64,000 bases of DNA from Ancylostoma caninum (taxonomy: Eukaryota > Nematoda > Chromadorea > Rhabditida > Ancylostomatidae): assembly GCA_037903475.1 (NCBI GenBank), contig JBAJFG010000016.1, positions 248,001 to 312,000 of the forward strand, written 5' to 3'. The notes below the pieces were generated by a model. That model saw only the letters and a program-made list of their open reading frames with translations. It had not been told where the DNA came from and searched no databases. Each line of letters begins with the position of its first letter. Within the stretch, counting starts at the first letter, position 1. The position numbers and the translations under genes are program-made. Of this stretch, positions 37,001 to 49,449 are shown piece by piece.

Positions 37001-40000
37001 GTAGCATGGCAATGATAGTGTGATGGTCAGAAATCGAAACTTTGTCCGAAACGGTTTCTGCAATCTTCGAAAATAAGCTCTAGCAGATTTTTGCTCGCGA
37101 TTCCGTGAGATCATACCCGTACACATTTCCGGAAGAAAAAAATTGGAAGTACGCCCTCCATCACTGTTCAGTTAAAGCGGCGAACAGACTAAGTTCCTTT
37201 TTTTTCTCCGGAATGATCAAAAACAGCGAAATTGCTCATTTCCGCAGCAGGTTGTAATGGCTTCCTGGTTTTTTATGGATATTCAGTAGCTGAAAAGCTT
37301 AAAAAAATCATGAGTAAAAATCACTCTGATCCCTGGATTAAACGTAAGAAGCTGCAAAGCAGATCCTTGTAATAAATTTAGGGTTTCCACGATATGTTGG
37401 TAATTGTCTGCCAAGTATGTAGTGTTATATATTGATACTAAAGATCAGCTGCGCATTTGCAGATCCTGGATGGTGTTCGTTTCTGGCTTCGCTTAGTCAT
37501 AAGAACAGGAATGAATAGCGCAGAGATCTGGTAGCATATAGCTAGCTGTTAAGGTATGATTTCCAGGAAAATTGTCGAATTTCAAGGAAAACCTATGTTA
37601 GTTCGACAGAAACGCGTTGTTATAGACGTTCGGGGCCGAAAAGTTCCTGAAACTGTGGAACAAAACTTTAAGCAAAAGCTGGAAGCTAATACAAAGCTAG
37701 TTAGTCCAGGAATTTTTTTTCAAGTCATCCACAAAAGAAATGATATTTCAGCACTGAATGTAGATCTTTTTTTCGCTCTAATCCTGAAATTTTTCCGAGT
37801 GAGTTTTGAAATGATTCTTAAATTGTATACTAAGGACCGAAAAAATCTAATAACTCAATTTATTAAATAATATGTCCAGAATTAATCCGAAAGAATTCAA
37901 ATACTCAAAAAAGTGAGAAAACTAAATGCCTCCCTTTCATTTCTAAAGGATTGAATTGCTCCCACTTTCCCAAACATCCAAGCCATAGGCTTGATCATAA
38001 TCGAATTTCCAGATTTCGAATAAATCGATAGCTATCTAATGCCTCATTCGGCCCTAAGTATACTAACTTCTATCTATGCCATTCCCCAAATCTGAGTTTC
38101 TCAGTTGAAATCGCTTTAAACTCAATGTAAGAAAAATTTTTCAAGCATGAAATTTTCTCACTGCTTCCGGAAGAGAAAAAAACCTCTGCCTGGATATTGT
38201 AAACATAAGTACCGCTAGAGGCTTTCTGTACTATAAAAAATCTTCCGGCATAACGAAGGCCCCTCGACGAATTGACATTTGATGCCCAATTAGAGCACCA
38301 CGATGTGTGTGAAAACTAAGCACTTCGCGCCTGAACGACTGGGATATCTCTGTGTACTCCGTTAATCCACATAACTCGCGGGCGCGTTTTCCCAGCACTC
38401 ACGTGTCACTCCATCATCAGCCAGAAGCTGCACACGAAAACACTCGGTTAAAGGAATCATTCAAGTGCAACACAGCAAATGTATCATCCTGCTGGCTCTG
38501 TGTGTATATCCGTGTATTTGGATGGATTCTATTTATATAACTAGTTAAGGCTGTTCCACACTTGCCTAAGAAATCCAAGCAATTACCAGGACCTCTGCGT
38601 CTATACGTAGATCTTAGAAAAATGTGAGGTTCAGGTGGAAAGATGCAGAAAAGCAGAGGTAACAGTAGAGCTGAAATTAGCGGAAAAGGTGGAATTTTTT
38701 TACTTCTACCTATCTAAGCGAGCTAACATTCCCATTTTTCATCAAAGTAAAACTGTCGTCATAGTACAAAATGATGCAAAAAGCAGGAGATGAAACCTTC
38801 ATTATATCATATTACTCTCTATAACATGTTGCAGAAACAGAAAAAGCGAGGTAATGAGGATTTTTCATTTGAGTTCCATACAATCTGTGTAGATGGTGTT
38901 AATTTACACTGAGCCTCGTCGCAGAAACACAAAAAAAACAGCTTTGACACCTCTCAAATGCAGAAACAGAAAGTGCTATCCAAAAAATTTGGAAAGGTCA
39001 GGTCTGGTGACAATTTGGCTAGGATGCGTCATTAAGATGGTAATTTGACGTAACCAAAGACAGCATGCATCATTGAGGCCACCTAGGGTAGCTTTGTTCA
39101 CACCACATGAACTTACCCAGCGTTAACAAGTGTTGCCACTCATCAATGAGACTCCAAGATAGAATTCGGTGTAAATATGGTCCGAAATTACCCCTCATCT
39201 AGCACTCTTGAAAATGTTAACCCATATATGACCTTACAAGCTCTATTCTATACCCAGCTGCTAGCAATGGATATGAGATTACGATCCTTCCGATAATTCA
39301 TCCGGGACCCAGAGTCTTACAGTAGTCTGAAATTCATCGAATATACTTTAAGTGAGTGGAGCTACGAACCTCTCGAAAGTCATTACTCGGTAAAGCAATT
39401 TCACTTACAAAGTAATTTTTGGGACAACCTATATTACTTACGGACGAGTTACCAACTTCCAAGCAGTACGTATTTATTGTTATTTACAATGTTTTATTGA
39501 TAGTTACATCTGGGACAACCAAAATTGAGTACATACATATTACTGTACTACACATCCCAGTAAACTTTGGGTGAAGAATTTTTTCTGGAGATCCTTCAGT
39601 TTCCCTTACAATTACCCCTAGTGAAAGGCACACAGCCCTAAATTTTGCTTATTTCCATAGTAAAAGCTTCCTGGTCATGGTAATTAGTGGGCAATAGTTG
39701 TTCGATCCAGACGTAGAAGGCTCTGAGCATGAGACTGAGCAACAGACATCAGTGGCTCTCACATTCACTAGCTCTTTGCTCGCATATTCCATCCAGAATC
39801 ATACTAGACACGCGTTGGGAAACAACTACAAGCCTACGCAATCTTACCCCCTGCGGATTTATCCTTACTCCTATGCCTCGTCAGCTGTTAACATGGCCAG
39901 TTAATTTCAAGAATATTGAATATTCGAGTTGTTATCCAGCAAAGCTAAAAGGTGAACAAAAGTTAGCACAGAAAGCACAATCAACAAAGAAGAGGAAGAG

Positions 40001-41998
40001 AATTCCTGGAAGAAATCTTGAATGGCTGTAGCCCTCATTATCACTTCAAGGAAACTTTTTTTGGAGAAGGACAGGAACCTTGAAGTTTGTGGACCGCTGT
40101 TTGTGGATAATGGGAGGCGAAGATACAGAGATGCCATAGCCGTGATCCAATGAATTTCCATAATTATCTCACACCAAATTAACTAACGGAACTGGGAGGC
40201 TAGTTTAAGTCTACAGCTACCTAACCTCTAGCGGATAAACAGAGAACATATTAGGGCACATACGTAGTTTCTATTTAGAATAATTGATATCCAGTTAACT
40301 GATGCTGTAAAGCTAGTTTTTGATGAGTCTGGAAGCTTGGCTGGATGTTATCGGTGCAGTGTTCAGCTGAATTAATGTCACTGACTCTGAATCAGAAAAG
40401 TGATTTTAATCAATTAGCCGCAATTTAAGAAGATAATTTAAAGAGATGATGTTTGATGCCCTTCAATAAATACCAAACACAATAAAAACGTAGAAAATTA
40501 CCTTTCCAATGTGATGGCGAACACTTGCCAGATCGTACACGACACACAGAAAGAAGCGAATGGTTGCAAAAGAAAGAGAATATATGCCATAATTCCATAA
40601 ACAGGTATCATCCCGTAAAGCAACGATGGTACCCCGTATGTTGCTGAAAAGAACAAAGACATATCAACGTGGATTATTTGTATTCGAGCTTGTTATGTAT
40701 ATTCAAATGAAGGTAAATAGGGACCAGCAAGTTATAGGAACCAACCGCCTCCCCTTGGTTCTGGAAAACCTATAGCGGTGTTCATGGATGTTCCCAGGAA
40801 ATACGCGGCCCATACAGGAATGGGGGGAGGGGTTCTTAGTTGCCAAGAAAAACCGCTGGTAGCCCTGTTTAGTACCAAAAAGGAATCTCGAGGATAGAGA
40901 GATATGTACACCTATTTTTACTTGAGAAACACATTCATCCAGGATTTATGGAATGGGGCTGAAGTCGTGCCAGAAGCTGTCATACAAGTATGCGACTTCG
41001 ACAAAGAAGAAGAAATAGAATATAAATTGCTACAACCTAACAAAAACTAGTTATCCTACAGCTAACAAATAGGATATAAAAAACTTCGATTTTACTCGCT
41101 AAAGATCAAAAAATGCTATGATCTAATGGTCTGATCTAGAAGCTATTTCATCTTCATGGGTGGTCTTTGCGCTTCGAGAAACTGAGTTTCGTAGCAGTCT
41201 GAGTTATGCATTAGGGGGGATTCGATTTACTTCCTTTGGAAGTATGCACGTGTTTTCTTCTCCGGAACGATTTGGATAACAAGCATAACATGAATGAATG
41301 ACATGAATATACTCAGCTAATAATCAGGCCAACACATCGCTAACCAAACTCTTTTGGTAAATAACTACCCGCGACAACAAACTGGTAGGACAACTTCCTT
41401 CCAGAACAATCTGACTACCAAAACCTTCATTGGAAATGAAAAAAACTAAGCTTTGCTTCAAACAATGCATCTCAGAGCCCATGCTATAGCCCACTAGATC
41501 GAGGGATATCAATTCATCTACTACTGAAGAGGATTTCGCTGTCTTCTCAACATTCCAGAGAAAAACTGTCCAGAAAAAACTCTCACCGAGGCACGCTACT
41601 AGATATAAACTGTCCCATATGCAAATCATTCCTAGATGAATGGCCAATCGTTTGGAAAACACATGTGAGCTATAAATCTGGAAGGGAAGTGTGATTACAG
41701 TGAAAATAAAGGATGAAAACAATAAATACTAACCTGTTTCAGCAATAGAAGGCTTCCGGCCAGACCAAGTGCGACAAGAATGGATGTCAGTACACCATTG
41801 TATCGGAAACTGAAATAATAAACTTCGCCAAGGGGAGAGAGGTGCAAATAAGGTAAATTAGGTTTACCTAAACTGTTTGTACTCCTGAAACGTGTTCCTC
41901 ATCTGGGCAGCAATATTCTGCTCAGAACTCGCGTAATACATCTCAATATCAAAGCACCAGTCAATCATTGGAAATTGTGGAAGCGAATTGTTCGTCAT
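34058..41998 (-). CDS. Rhodopsin-class GPCR, FMRFamide-peptide-receptor-like
   Basis: Nine exons join in frame to about 395 residues: 41868-41998, 41734-41809, 41587-41677, 40502-40643, 36517-36740, 36297-36454, 36137-36225, 34304-34433 and 34058-34204. TM1 is VLTSILVALGLAGSLLLL, TM2 LAIHLGMICIWDSLYLVACL, and TM3 runs to WQVFAITLERYLAV with ERY in place of DRY. TM4 is GWLCAAIAAGAFVLNLLPV, TM5 follows VVHFFPDLIF, TM6 contains FILCNTLYMFNTILLELLG and TM7 SNMLLVLHSATNWLLFY. The IWD in TM2 and NWLLFY in TM7 recall nematode FRPR-type receptors; ligand is unknown. TM3 lacks the usual extracellular cysteine (leucine at 3.25), although loop 2 has one. The intron between exons 4 and 5 is 3.76 kb. The end is uncertain: the frame stops at TAG 34058, but a donor just before could lead to a short alternative tail. 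Confidence 0.85.
34434..36136. other. GPCR intron 7, no gene seen
   Basis: This is a 1.7-kb intron. It contains short tandem GTTATAGTTAAAGAT-like units near 34710 and a minus-strand open stretch at 34784-34999 with no splice context. Nothing else is supported. Confidence 0.5.
36741..40501. other. GPCR intron 4 (3.76 kb), no gene seen
   Basis: AT-rich sequence without a phase-consistent exon chain on either strand. It contains a dispersed-repeat fragment at 39266-39320. Confidence 0.5.
39266..39320. repeat. Dispersed repeat fragment related to 8621-8670
   Basis: Shares atatgagattac(g/c)c, a short spacer and cat(t)catccggg(a/t)cc(c)aga with the repeat in the him-4 intron at 8621-8670, in the same orientation. 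Confidence 0.45.
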
Positions 41999-42000
41999 AT

Positions 42001-42007
42001 TCTGAAG
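42001..42007 (-). promoter_or_regulatory. Probable trans-splice acceptor of the GPCR gene
   Basis: Minus-strand ACTTCAG lies just before AATATG of the start codon at 41998, consistent with spliced-leader addition a few nucleotides upstream. Confidence 0.4.
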
Positions 42008-42994
42008 TCAACACGTATGCCAAAGCGACTGACTAGTCCAGAGTAATGCCTGGGATTCGAGGTAAATCTGAGAGTTCAGAGTAAATCGAATTCTGAAGTT
42101 GGCAGACGAAGGAGTTCCTGTTGCTGATGCCACCCACTCTGGCGCCTTTGTTGTTTCCTACCTCAATGAAAGCAACAGCGTAACGAATTCCGTTTACTAA
42201 GGAGATTAAGGTTGTTTGAGAGGAGGTGAGAGATATCACAAGGAGTGAGGTAACCAGTAATTAGGACGCCAAATAACACCTTCACTATTACATCGAAACT
42301 TGTACTAGTTATAAACTCTACAGTGCACTTCAATATAGATCAGATCGTATAATCTCGAAGGCTTGGAGGCTCTAAGTAATTATTAAATTCATCTATGAAG
42401 TAATTTCGTCTTATCCGGGTAAGCTATACTTTATCTTAGAACCCAAGTTCGCTAAGACCAGAAAGCCAATTGTATCAAGGGCTTAGCAGAGCATAGAGTC
42501 CAGAAAAGTCCAGAAGAAGAAGAAAAAAAGAAAATTGGCGCTCTGTGAAGCACTGCAACTTACTTCAAGGAAATTATACGAGTAGAAATTCAAATTTTCT
42601 CCTAAAATAGGTTTAAATTTGTGCTACGAAATACGAAAAAAGAACTTTTGACTGTGTACTTAATTGTAAGTGCGGAACAAAGAAAGAGGAAAATATGAGG
42701 GAAGGAGTACTAAAGCAAGCATCTAAAGAAAAAATGGGTGGGTTAAGGGAATGTAGGATATGTTAACAGCGTTAAAATCCATTTCCAACTTTAATTCTTC
42801 AATTCAAAGAAAATTTATGAAGTTTTTGCTATGGGGATGTTGTTCTATTCTCCCCCATAGGTTAACTTTGATTTAACCTAATTTAAAACTATTTAAATTT
42901 CGACAAAAAGATACAATTCTGCAGAAAAATATGGTCCACAACGGGTGCTAACTTTTCAAGCAAGTGGAGCTCACGTAATCAGTACCATTCCAGA

Positions 42995-43047
42995 ACTGTT
43001 AGGAACCGCAATATCCAGAACTACTGGATATTGCGGTTCCTAACAGT
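42995..43047. repeat. Perfect 24-bp inverted repeat with 5-nt loop
   Basis: Left arm 42995-43018 (starts actgttaggaaccgc) and right arm 43024-43047 (ends gcggttcctaacagt) are exact reverse complements around aacta. Similarity drops sharply outside the arms. Confidence 0.95.
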
Positions 43048-43059
43048 GGTGCTGGTCAT

Positions 43060-43260
43060 TTTTTAAAATTTCTATTAATCCAAGCTCCTCCCGAAAGATG
43101 CTATTGACACATTCGTCACGACATTGACAAGTTGAGCAAGTATCAACAGCAACTAAATGGACAACATGGAAAACAACGGTGAGGGCGACTTCCCTGCGTT
43201 CACCCGCGGCTCTGATACACCGCGGGGCGATTAGCGAAGATTCGAACGAAATTTTCAAAA
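43060..43260 (-). other. Cysteine-containing small ORF of uncertain status
   Basis: A minus-strand frame ends at a TAG at 43040-43042. It has a hydrophobic stretch (VALTVVFHVVHLVAV) followed by DTCSTCQCRDECVNS. This is superficially like a secreted cysteine-rich peptide, but no ATG in a convincing context and no splice sites were found. Confidence 0.2.
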
Positions 43261-45002
43261 CGACGCTTCTGATTCAATTAGTGAAGTGCAGACTCGGCTC
43301 GCACTGTTTTCGCAATTGTCCATAAAAGAGGGGAAATTGCAGAGGCAGAACTACAGGCTGTGAATGAGCTCGCACTGCAGCCGGCATTAGTCTCCAAGTC
43401 GCTCGCATATCTTTTTACTAATCTATTACCAACAGAGAGAATTCCTCTCAACAAATAACAGTAGAGCCCTGAAAGGCGCTAAACAACCCAGGTGAAATTT
43501 CCAGAAGAAAACGAAATGTTTAGGACAATTATAGAGTCGAGAAAAGAGCGCTGGTTACAGAGTGCAGCGTGGATTATTCCTTTCTCGTTTCAGGGTGGAT
43601 CCGTTATCAAGATGTGGCTGGACAGACGTGGATGAAAAACAATGTGGCGCTGATTTCACGCTGCAAAGTAAATCTGCAACTGTTTGCGAAAACAAAAGTA
43701 GAACGATGCGTAGAATTTGGAAAGGATCCGCTGATTAATTGAAGCATTGCCGTGGCGTCGAATACCTTAGAACCGCTAAAGATCCAGGAATCCTTGGAGT
43801 CGAAACAGTGGCAGAGGGCAAAATCGTGAAGAAATCACAAGAACATTGAGCTGGATGACGTCAGAAAAAGCTGAACATTTCTGTCAAGCAGAAAAAAAGT
43901 ACGGAAAAGATCTGAAAATCCAGAAGTGTGCACTGTACTAGTTAATGAAAGCTCCTAGGCAGCCGCATATGCACCATGAGGGACTTCGTTCTCTGGAACC
44001 TATGAAAACGTTCATTCACAATAACGACAGGATTTGTGTACTTCATCCATGATTAATCAAGATTAAAAATTCAAAGAACCTAATATCCATCCATAAAGGA
44101 TAATCAGCACAACAGTAAAACTTCATAATAGGGTATGGATGGAGAATTTGAAGTCTGTCTCGTCTGCTGCTAAGTGACGTCTAAAAATTGCTGGATAAAA
44201 ACCGGAAGGCAGAACAAGTTCAAATTTTAAAAATAAAAAAGAGAGTATTGAAGACAGTAACAGGCAAAGTTTCCATGGCCATCTCTTGCAGATTGAGTTA
44301 GATCCTAGCCAGTTGTACTGTGAAATATGAGGCGATTGCCTGTTAACCTAGAAAAAGTATAAATTATAGATAGAGGATCATTGCTTTAGTATTAATAGCT
44401 TTTGGAATTCACGAGCCCCTCCAGGAAAAAGCGATAAAATAAGAAAAGGCCGAGAAAATTATTGGAAAAGACGGAAACTTCCGGCAGAATTCATCCACTA
44501 TTTTTCCTATGGAATCGCTAGCATCAGCCTAGAATATGAGGAAAGTACAGCTGTTGCTGAAACTCCTTAATCGAGTCGAGCAATTAACAGCAAAGAAAAA
44601 ACAACTTAAACTCGACGAAATTGCAGCTTTGCAGAAAACTGCGGCGTAAACTTTCCGTAAAACATCGGGCAAAACCCTAGGAGTATCCAGAATCTAAACC
44701 TCTACTTGCACAGAGGTATCAGCAGGTTCCGAGTGCCTGTACTATGGGGAGACATTGTGGATTTTTTACATCTTTAAGAATTTCTCCCATCTCAGTTCTT
44801 CATCCTGAGCCTAGTAATACCTTCCGGATCCATGGAAGAGGCAGATCTTTTACTGTGAACAATATGACTTGTGAAAATCCTTAAAAATAATCCTGACGCG
44901 AAAGAGATAGTGTTTTCATCAATTATACGCTGTATCGCAAACGTTTCACACTAAACCACTAGCAATAACGCTTTTAGGATCGATGTGGGAAGTGTGTGGC
45001 CG

Positions 45003-45465
45003 TCAACAACGAGTTCCAAGTGCTCTCAATTTGTGTGGATCACGGATATCAATGTAGTCTTCCAGATTGGCAGCTAGCACTAAGAAACGACTACGGCAGC
45101 ACAGCAGACACAGCAGTGCACGGCGGACAGTAGTCCTCTCAGAATGCGGTGACAGCAGAATGCTCTGTGAGTGACGGATATCCGCAGTAGATGAAATGGA
45201 GCAGTGTGCAATTGCACAAATCCATGCACATCTGGACACGAAGCAGCAGTGTCGGTGTCGGCAGCGGCGGCAGGCCTCGTCTACGGCCATCAGCCCGTAA
45301 GGATCCTGTTTTGAGCATGTGTCTAATTGTGTAGGCAAGTTTGCACGTCGGCAATGTGTGTATCTCTTTCGAACGCTCCTCTCGATATCCTATTTCCGCA
45401 ATTATCCGCAGGACATCGCCTATTCTCACAGGCTGGAACTCACGGTGAATACCGTAACGCAGCAA
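45003..45465 (-). other. Possible exon(s): overlapping cysteine-rich open frames
   Basis: Two minus-strand frames stay open in a locally GC-rich stretch. One (45139-45465) contains PVRIGDVLRIIAEIGYREER; the other (45003-45338) contains QDPYGLMAVDEACRRCRHRH followed by more cysteines. Acceptor-like TTCCAG and AATTAG motifs are present, but I could not build one consistent gene model. No family is recognised. Confidence 0.25.
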
Positions 45466-46507
45466 CAGCTAATGACTCAGAAATTCCACTGGGTAAATGC
45501 AGCTGCGTCGAAAAAAAAACCAGATGAAATGAGAAGACGCGCAGGATCATCAGTGTATTGCGTCACTTTTCAGGGAAACTTGCAAAAAGCCAGGATGATC
45601 TGATGGTCTCAACACTGGAGGAAAAGCGAGATCCCAGGGGAATTAGATCCGAATACCGTCTCCAGAAATTTTTCCATGCACTCTTCTGCATTTCTTTCTG
45701 TAATACTTCCGGTGGCATTGAAATGATGGAAATAAGAGCTTCGGAGGAGGCATCTATGAAAATCTTCGTGCAGAAATTCTGTTGCAATCCGGAATTTCGA
45801 GGACGGCAAGGATGATTTAGCGATGTAATTGACTGAATGAAATTCCAAGTTTTCTTTTTCAATTTTTCTCTTACCTTCATTCTTCATTCTCTCATTTCGG
45901 AACTTTCAATTTTTGAAAATTTTCAAAAAGGGAAAACAAAAAAAGTTTCAAGGATTCCAAAAAAAATTTCGTTGTCTTCCTCATGTTTGGATAGGCACAC
46001 AATTGTGTCGCTGAGCCCTGACACCGGATGAGAGAGTTACATGTGATCCAAACCCCGCGTAAGTTGGTGGATCGTTTGGTCTTTTACCCAGATCAGCGTC
46101 CTATGGCCATTTTCTTTGCGGCGACACCTCTGCAGGTAGGAAACATATATAATTCACGAGCAATCGACGACACTGAACACCACCTGTGTCAAAGTTGAGG
46201 GTACTCCCACTACTCTTTATTTTTTACTTGTTGAAAAATTTCCCACATGATACTTTTGGGAATAGTGTACTGTTGCTCAACATTTTCTAGTCAGAAGCCA
46301 TTGCGGCTCAGTAAGTTTTTGTTTACGAGGATTCCACACCACTTGTAGTTTCAAAATCCGAGGAATTGGAGTCATGGAACGAAAAAAGTTCAGAAGGATT
46401 GAACAAACGCGAAAACGTTGAACAAAAGTGTAGAGAAAGGACATGTGTGTAGGTGTTTAGAGTCTGAAAATCTTGTTATGGACATAAAACTGAAAAAGAT
46501 CACGAAC

Positions 46508-46602
46508 GCAACACAGATAAGCACAAAACTGGTAAATCTCTGCTATTCAGCCCATTTATCGGAGAGTGTAAGCTGGCGCTTCGTTGCAGAGGTGACACAA
46601 AG
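46508..46602. repeat. Dispersed 95-bp repeat, copy A
   Basis: Shares the order gcaacaca-ataagcacaaaactg, ctattcagccc, ggagagtgtaa, tggcgc-tcgttgcagag and gacacaaag with copy B at 47178-47272. Identity is roughly 80-85 percent by eye. Confidence 0.8.
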
Positions 46603-47177
46603 AGGACATGGTGACGCACTGCTGCCTTCGCCGTATTTCCTTTTTAGCGAATGATTGCCGTGATTGTTCCGGGATAGTCATACGCAATTAGCCCTGTCTG
46701 ACATAGAACATTTCAGCTCGATTATGAGGACGCCGTCAGGATTTATCCACTTCTCCTAGAGTGCTTAGATCACCCTATCTGAGGGTTTAATAGGTGCCCT
46801 CCATGTTTCAGCCCTCTCTTCGGACTTATTTCTACTAATTTTCAAATTTAATGGAGGTTTCAGCAACTGCGAAGCCATCAGTTATAATATTCATAAGAGA
46901 AAACAGCCTTTGATGTGTCGAGCATGAAGGAAAACAAGGCTACCCAGCAGTTAGGCATCACGGATTAAATGGGCGGTGTGCGGTCAGCTGTTCCGAACAA
47001 GCTGAGCTCTTGTCGTAACAACTTCTCGATCTCATCAGAATTGGATGACAAGGACGAGTAGTCGGACAATGAAGACCTGCCAAAAGTGATGGAACATGGC
47101 GGCAATTACGCCGGATGCTAGGATGTTGCGCTCTTTTTATGAGGAAATGAGTAGGTACGGATCCCATAAAATAAAAT

Positions 47178-47272
47178 GCAACACAAATAAGCACAAAACT
47201 GATAATTCTCCGCTATTCAGCCCGCTTCTTGGAGAGTGTAATTTGGCGCATCGTTGCAGAGAGGACACAAAG
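47178..47272. repeat. Dispersed 95-bp repeat, copy B
   Basis: Direct-orientation relative of 46508-46602, about 670 bp away. Indels of 2-3 bp separate the copies. Confidence 0.8.
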
Positions 47273-48242
47273 ATGGTATATTTGTGTTGCTGTTTTATGG
47301 ATAAAGAGAAGAGAAAAAAGGAAGAGAAGAATTATTTTCAAGGCTTACTTACTTTTCTATACTAACAAAACCGTTTGCTTGAAAACATTAGAAAGGTGGT
47401 GCACTGAGAAATGAACACATTCCACGAAGGGATCCAATACTAACATGGCAGACATTACCAAAATCAAGATAAAATTAGGCCCCGAACCATAAATTGGCTT
47501 TCAAATAGGTTCCGTGGAAACCATTTTCATACTCCAATGCACTGAAAGAAACACATTAGAAAGGGTTTACCTACCCCTCCAAAGCGAAAAAAAATCCTAT
47601 AAGGATCTGGATTGTCGAATTTCTTGACACTTTTCTGAAAATTCCTCATGGAGCACACATATGGAAAATATATAGCCATCACCTCCTATGGTGTCAACTG
47701 CCCTGCATTCTCTGAAGTTTGGTCGGTTCAGATTCTTCGAACAATCCTCATAGTTTCTTTTTCAGTTTTTTATAAAATGTTTCTCTCAAGCCCCGATTGT
47801 TACTTTGTTGCAATTCACAATCAAATTAATTAAATAAATAAATCAAATGGTTTGTGGTGACATGGATTCCCCAGAGATTTATCTCTTGTCCCAGGACACC
47901 GAATGTGAAGTGCCAATAGCTTTCGCTTTCTCCTCTAGCTTATACACACTTCGTATTAACAAAAATTTGCACACTTAAGGGTAACTAGATCAAAGCAGAA
48001 CGGTAGAAAGACACTTAAATGGTCAACGATAATCAATCCAGCAGTAAAAGCAACGGATAACGGAAGTTATCAGGTAATGGCTTGTCAAAATGATATCACC
48101 AGTGAGTTATGTACAATGACTAGATTGAGCTTTTTCATTTTATGAAGTACTTACCATGTAGTTAAATAACTACTGTATGGAACAACACTATAAAATATAT
48201 CTTCAAGTTTTTGACCCGAAGGAAGAGAAGATGCGGACTCAG

Positions 48243-48340
48243 AACTCTCATACTCACGTATTTTGAGATTAACTAAGGTGTTTTGGCTACCCTAGCCAAG
48301 AAAACCTGAGTCCACCTCAAAATACATGAGTATGAGAGTT
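48243..48340. repeat. 98-nt imperfect fold-back, miRNA-precursor-like
   Basis: The arms start aactctcatactcacgtatt and end aatacatgagtatgagagtt. They pair over about 47 nt with a handful of mismatches and a 3-nt loop (ccc at 48290-48292). It could be a tiny fold-back MITE or a hairpin RNA gene. Confidence 0.85.
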
Positions 48341-48689
48341 AGCTCCGCGAATGGGCGGGATTTACGCCTCACTCACTTTTCTCCACAGACAAAGCTTTGA
48401 AAAATGTCAGGGTAAAAGTTTTTAGTGGTTGTCTGACTGGTCATAGCTCTTTCGCATGCAGCGCTTTCGCTTGACTTTTCTGGTGTTCTCCCGGATAGAA
48501 CCGATTATGGTAGGTACTTTTGAGACACGATTCCGCCACTTGCTAGGATAGCATGAGAAAAATGTAAGCTTGTCTCCACCTTGATACATCGGAATCCTAC
48601 AGCTGGCTTCTACCATGATAGCGTGATTCTGACAGTTTGTGGTCCCTATGTGCTTAAAGGCAGTGTTTCACCTCATATTGGGTGTCGAG

Positions 48690-49005
48690 ATATCCACAGA
48701 TTCAAGTGCAGCTCGAGGCGCTGATTCCGTGCTAGTGTTGAAGAACCATGCCGCACCCTCAGCAAGCTCTTGCGGCGGAATGAATCCTCTCGTTCATTTG
48801 CCGAGAATTTCGGAATTCTCGGCCAAAGAAACCCGTAACTTATAGGGTTTTCGACGTTTCCACGAAACTTTAAGTACATCTTTGTGCTCAGCGGCTCGCG
48901 TATGTTCGACTGAGATGGGAATCTCGAATGCGGCCCATGAGCTGAGACACTACTGCCTTTAACCCACAGAAGAGACCGACACCTCGCACTGGTTAACGCA
49001 TTCAG
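48690..49005. repeat. Probable repeat-derived segment with long open minus frame
   Basis: A minus-strand frame of about 118 codons (48673-49026) crosses a segment with the near-palindrome ccgagaatttcggaattctcgg (48801-48822). Composition and lack of splice sites suggest a dispersed repeat rather than a host gene. I do not recognise a domain. Confidence 0.35.
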
Positions 49006-49365
49006 AGTGGGAGTTTTCTGCTTCAACGTCTCCCCTTATCTTCTTGAATTCCTTCAAATGTTTGAGTTAGTGAAAGAATGGGTCTGGTTAACAGGGATAA
49101 GCTTGAGCTCGGTTGCATCATTGAGATCACCGATGGTAAATGGGCCACAGTACTTGAATTTGATCTTTATCTGTCATCAGTCAAAATGCTAACCTGTGAT
49201 GTATTCATATCTACAGTCCGGTCCGGTAGCCACTGCAAATGGGCGCCGGCGGGCGCCGGCCACCGCCACCCTCCGGCGCCCCGGTATTAATGAGCTATAA
49301 ATCACTGGAGCTTGGGAGAAAGCGAAGAAAAATACAATTTTAGTCCATAGTAGACAGGGTAGATA

Positions 49366-49414
49366 AGCCTAACCCTATGCTTAAGAATGGGTTTAAGGCT
49401 TAGGCTTAGGCTTC
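49366..49414. repeat. Inverted telomere-like tract (GCCTAA / TTAGGC)
   Basis: aagcctaaccc on the left faces aaggcttaggcttaggcttc on the right around a short spacer. TTAGGC is the nematode telomere repeat; here only about two intact units remain. Confidence 0.6.
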
Positions 49415-49449
49415 ACAGGAGTGACCCAACTCCCTTTTCCCTTAAATAT

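Larger units (their letters stand above)
42300..48240. other. Gene-poor interval
   Basis: Apart from the hairpin at 42995-43047, the open frames at 43.1 and 45.0-45.5 kb, and a pair of direct repeats at 46.5 and 47.2 kb, I find nothing that can be supported as a gene. Confidence 0.45.
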
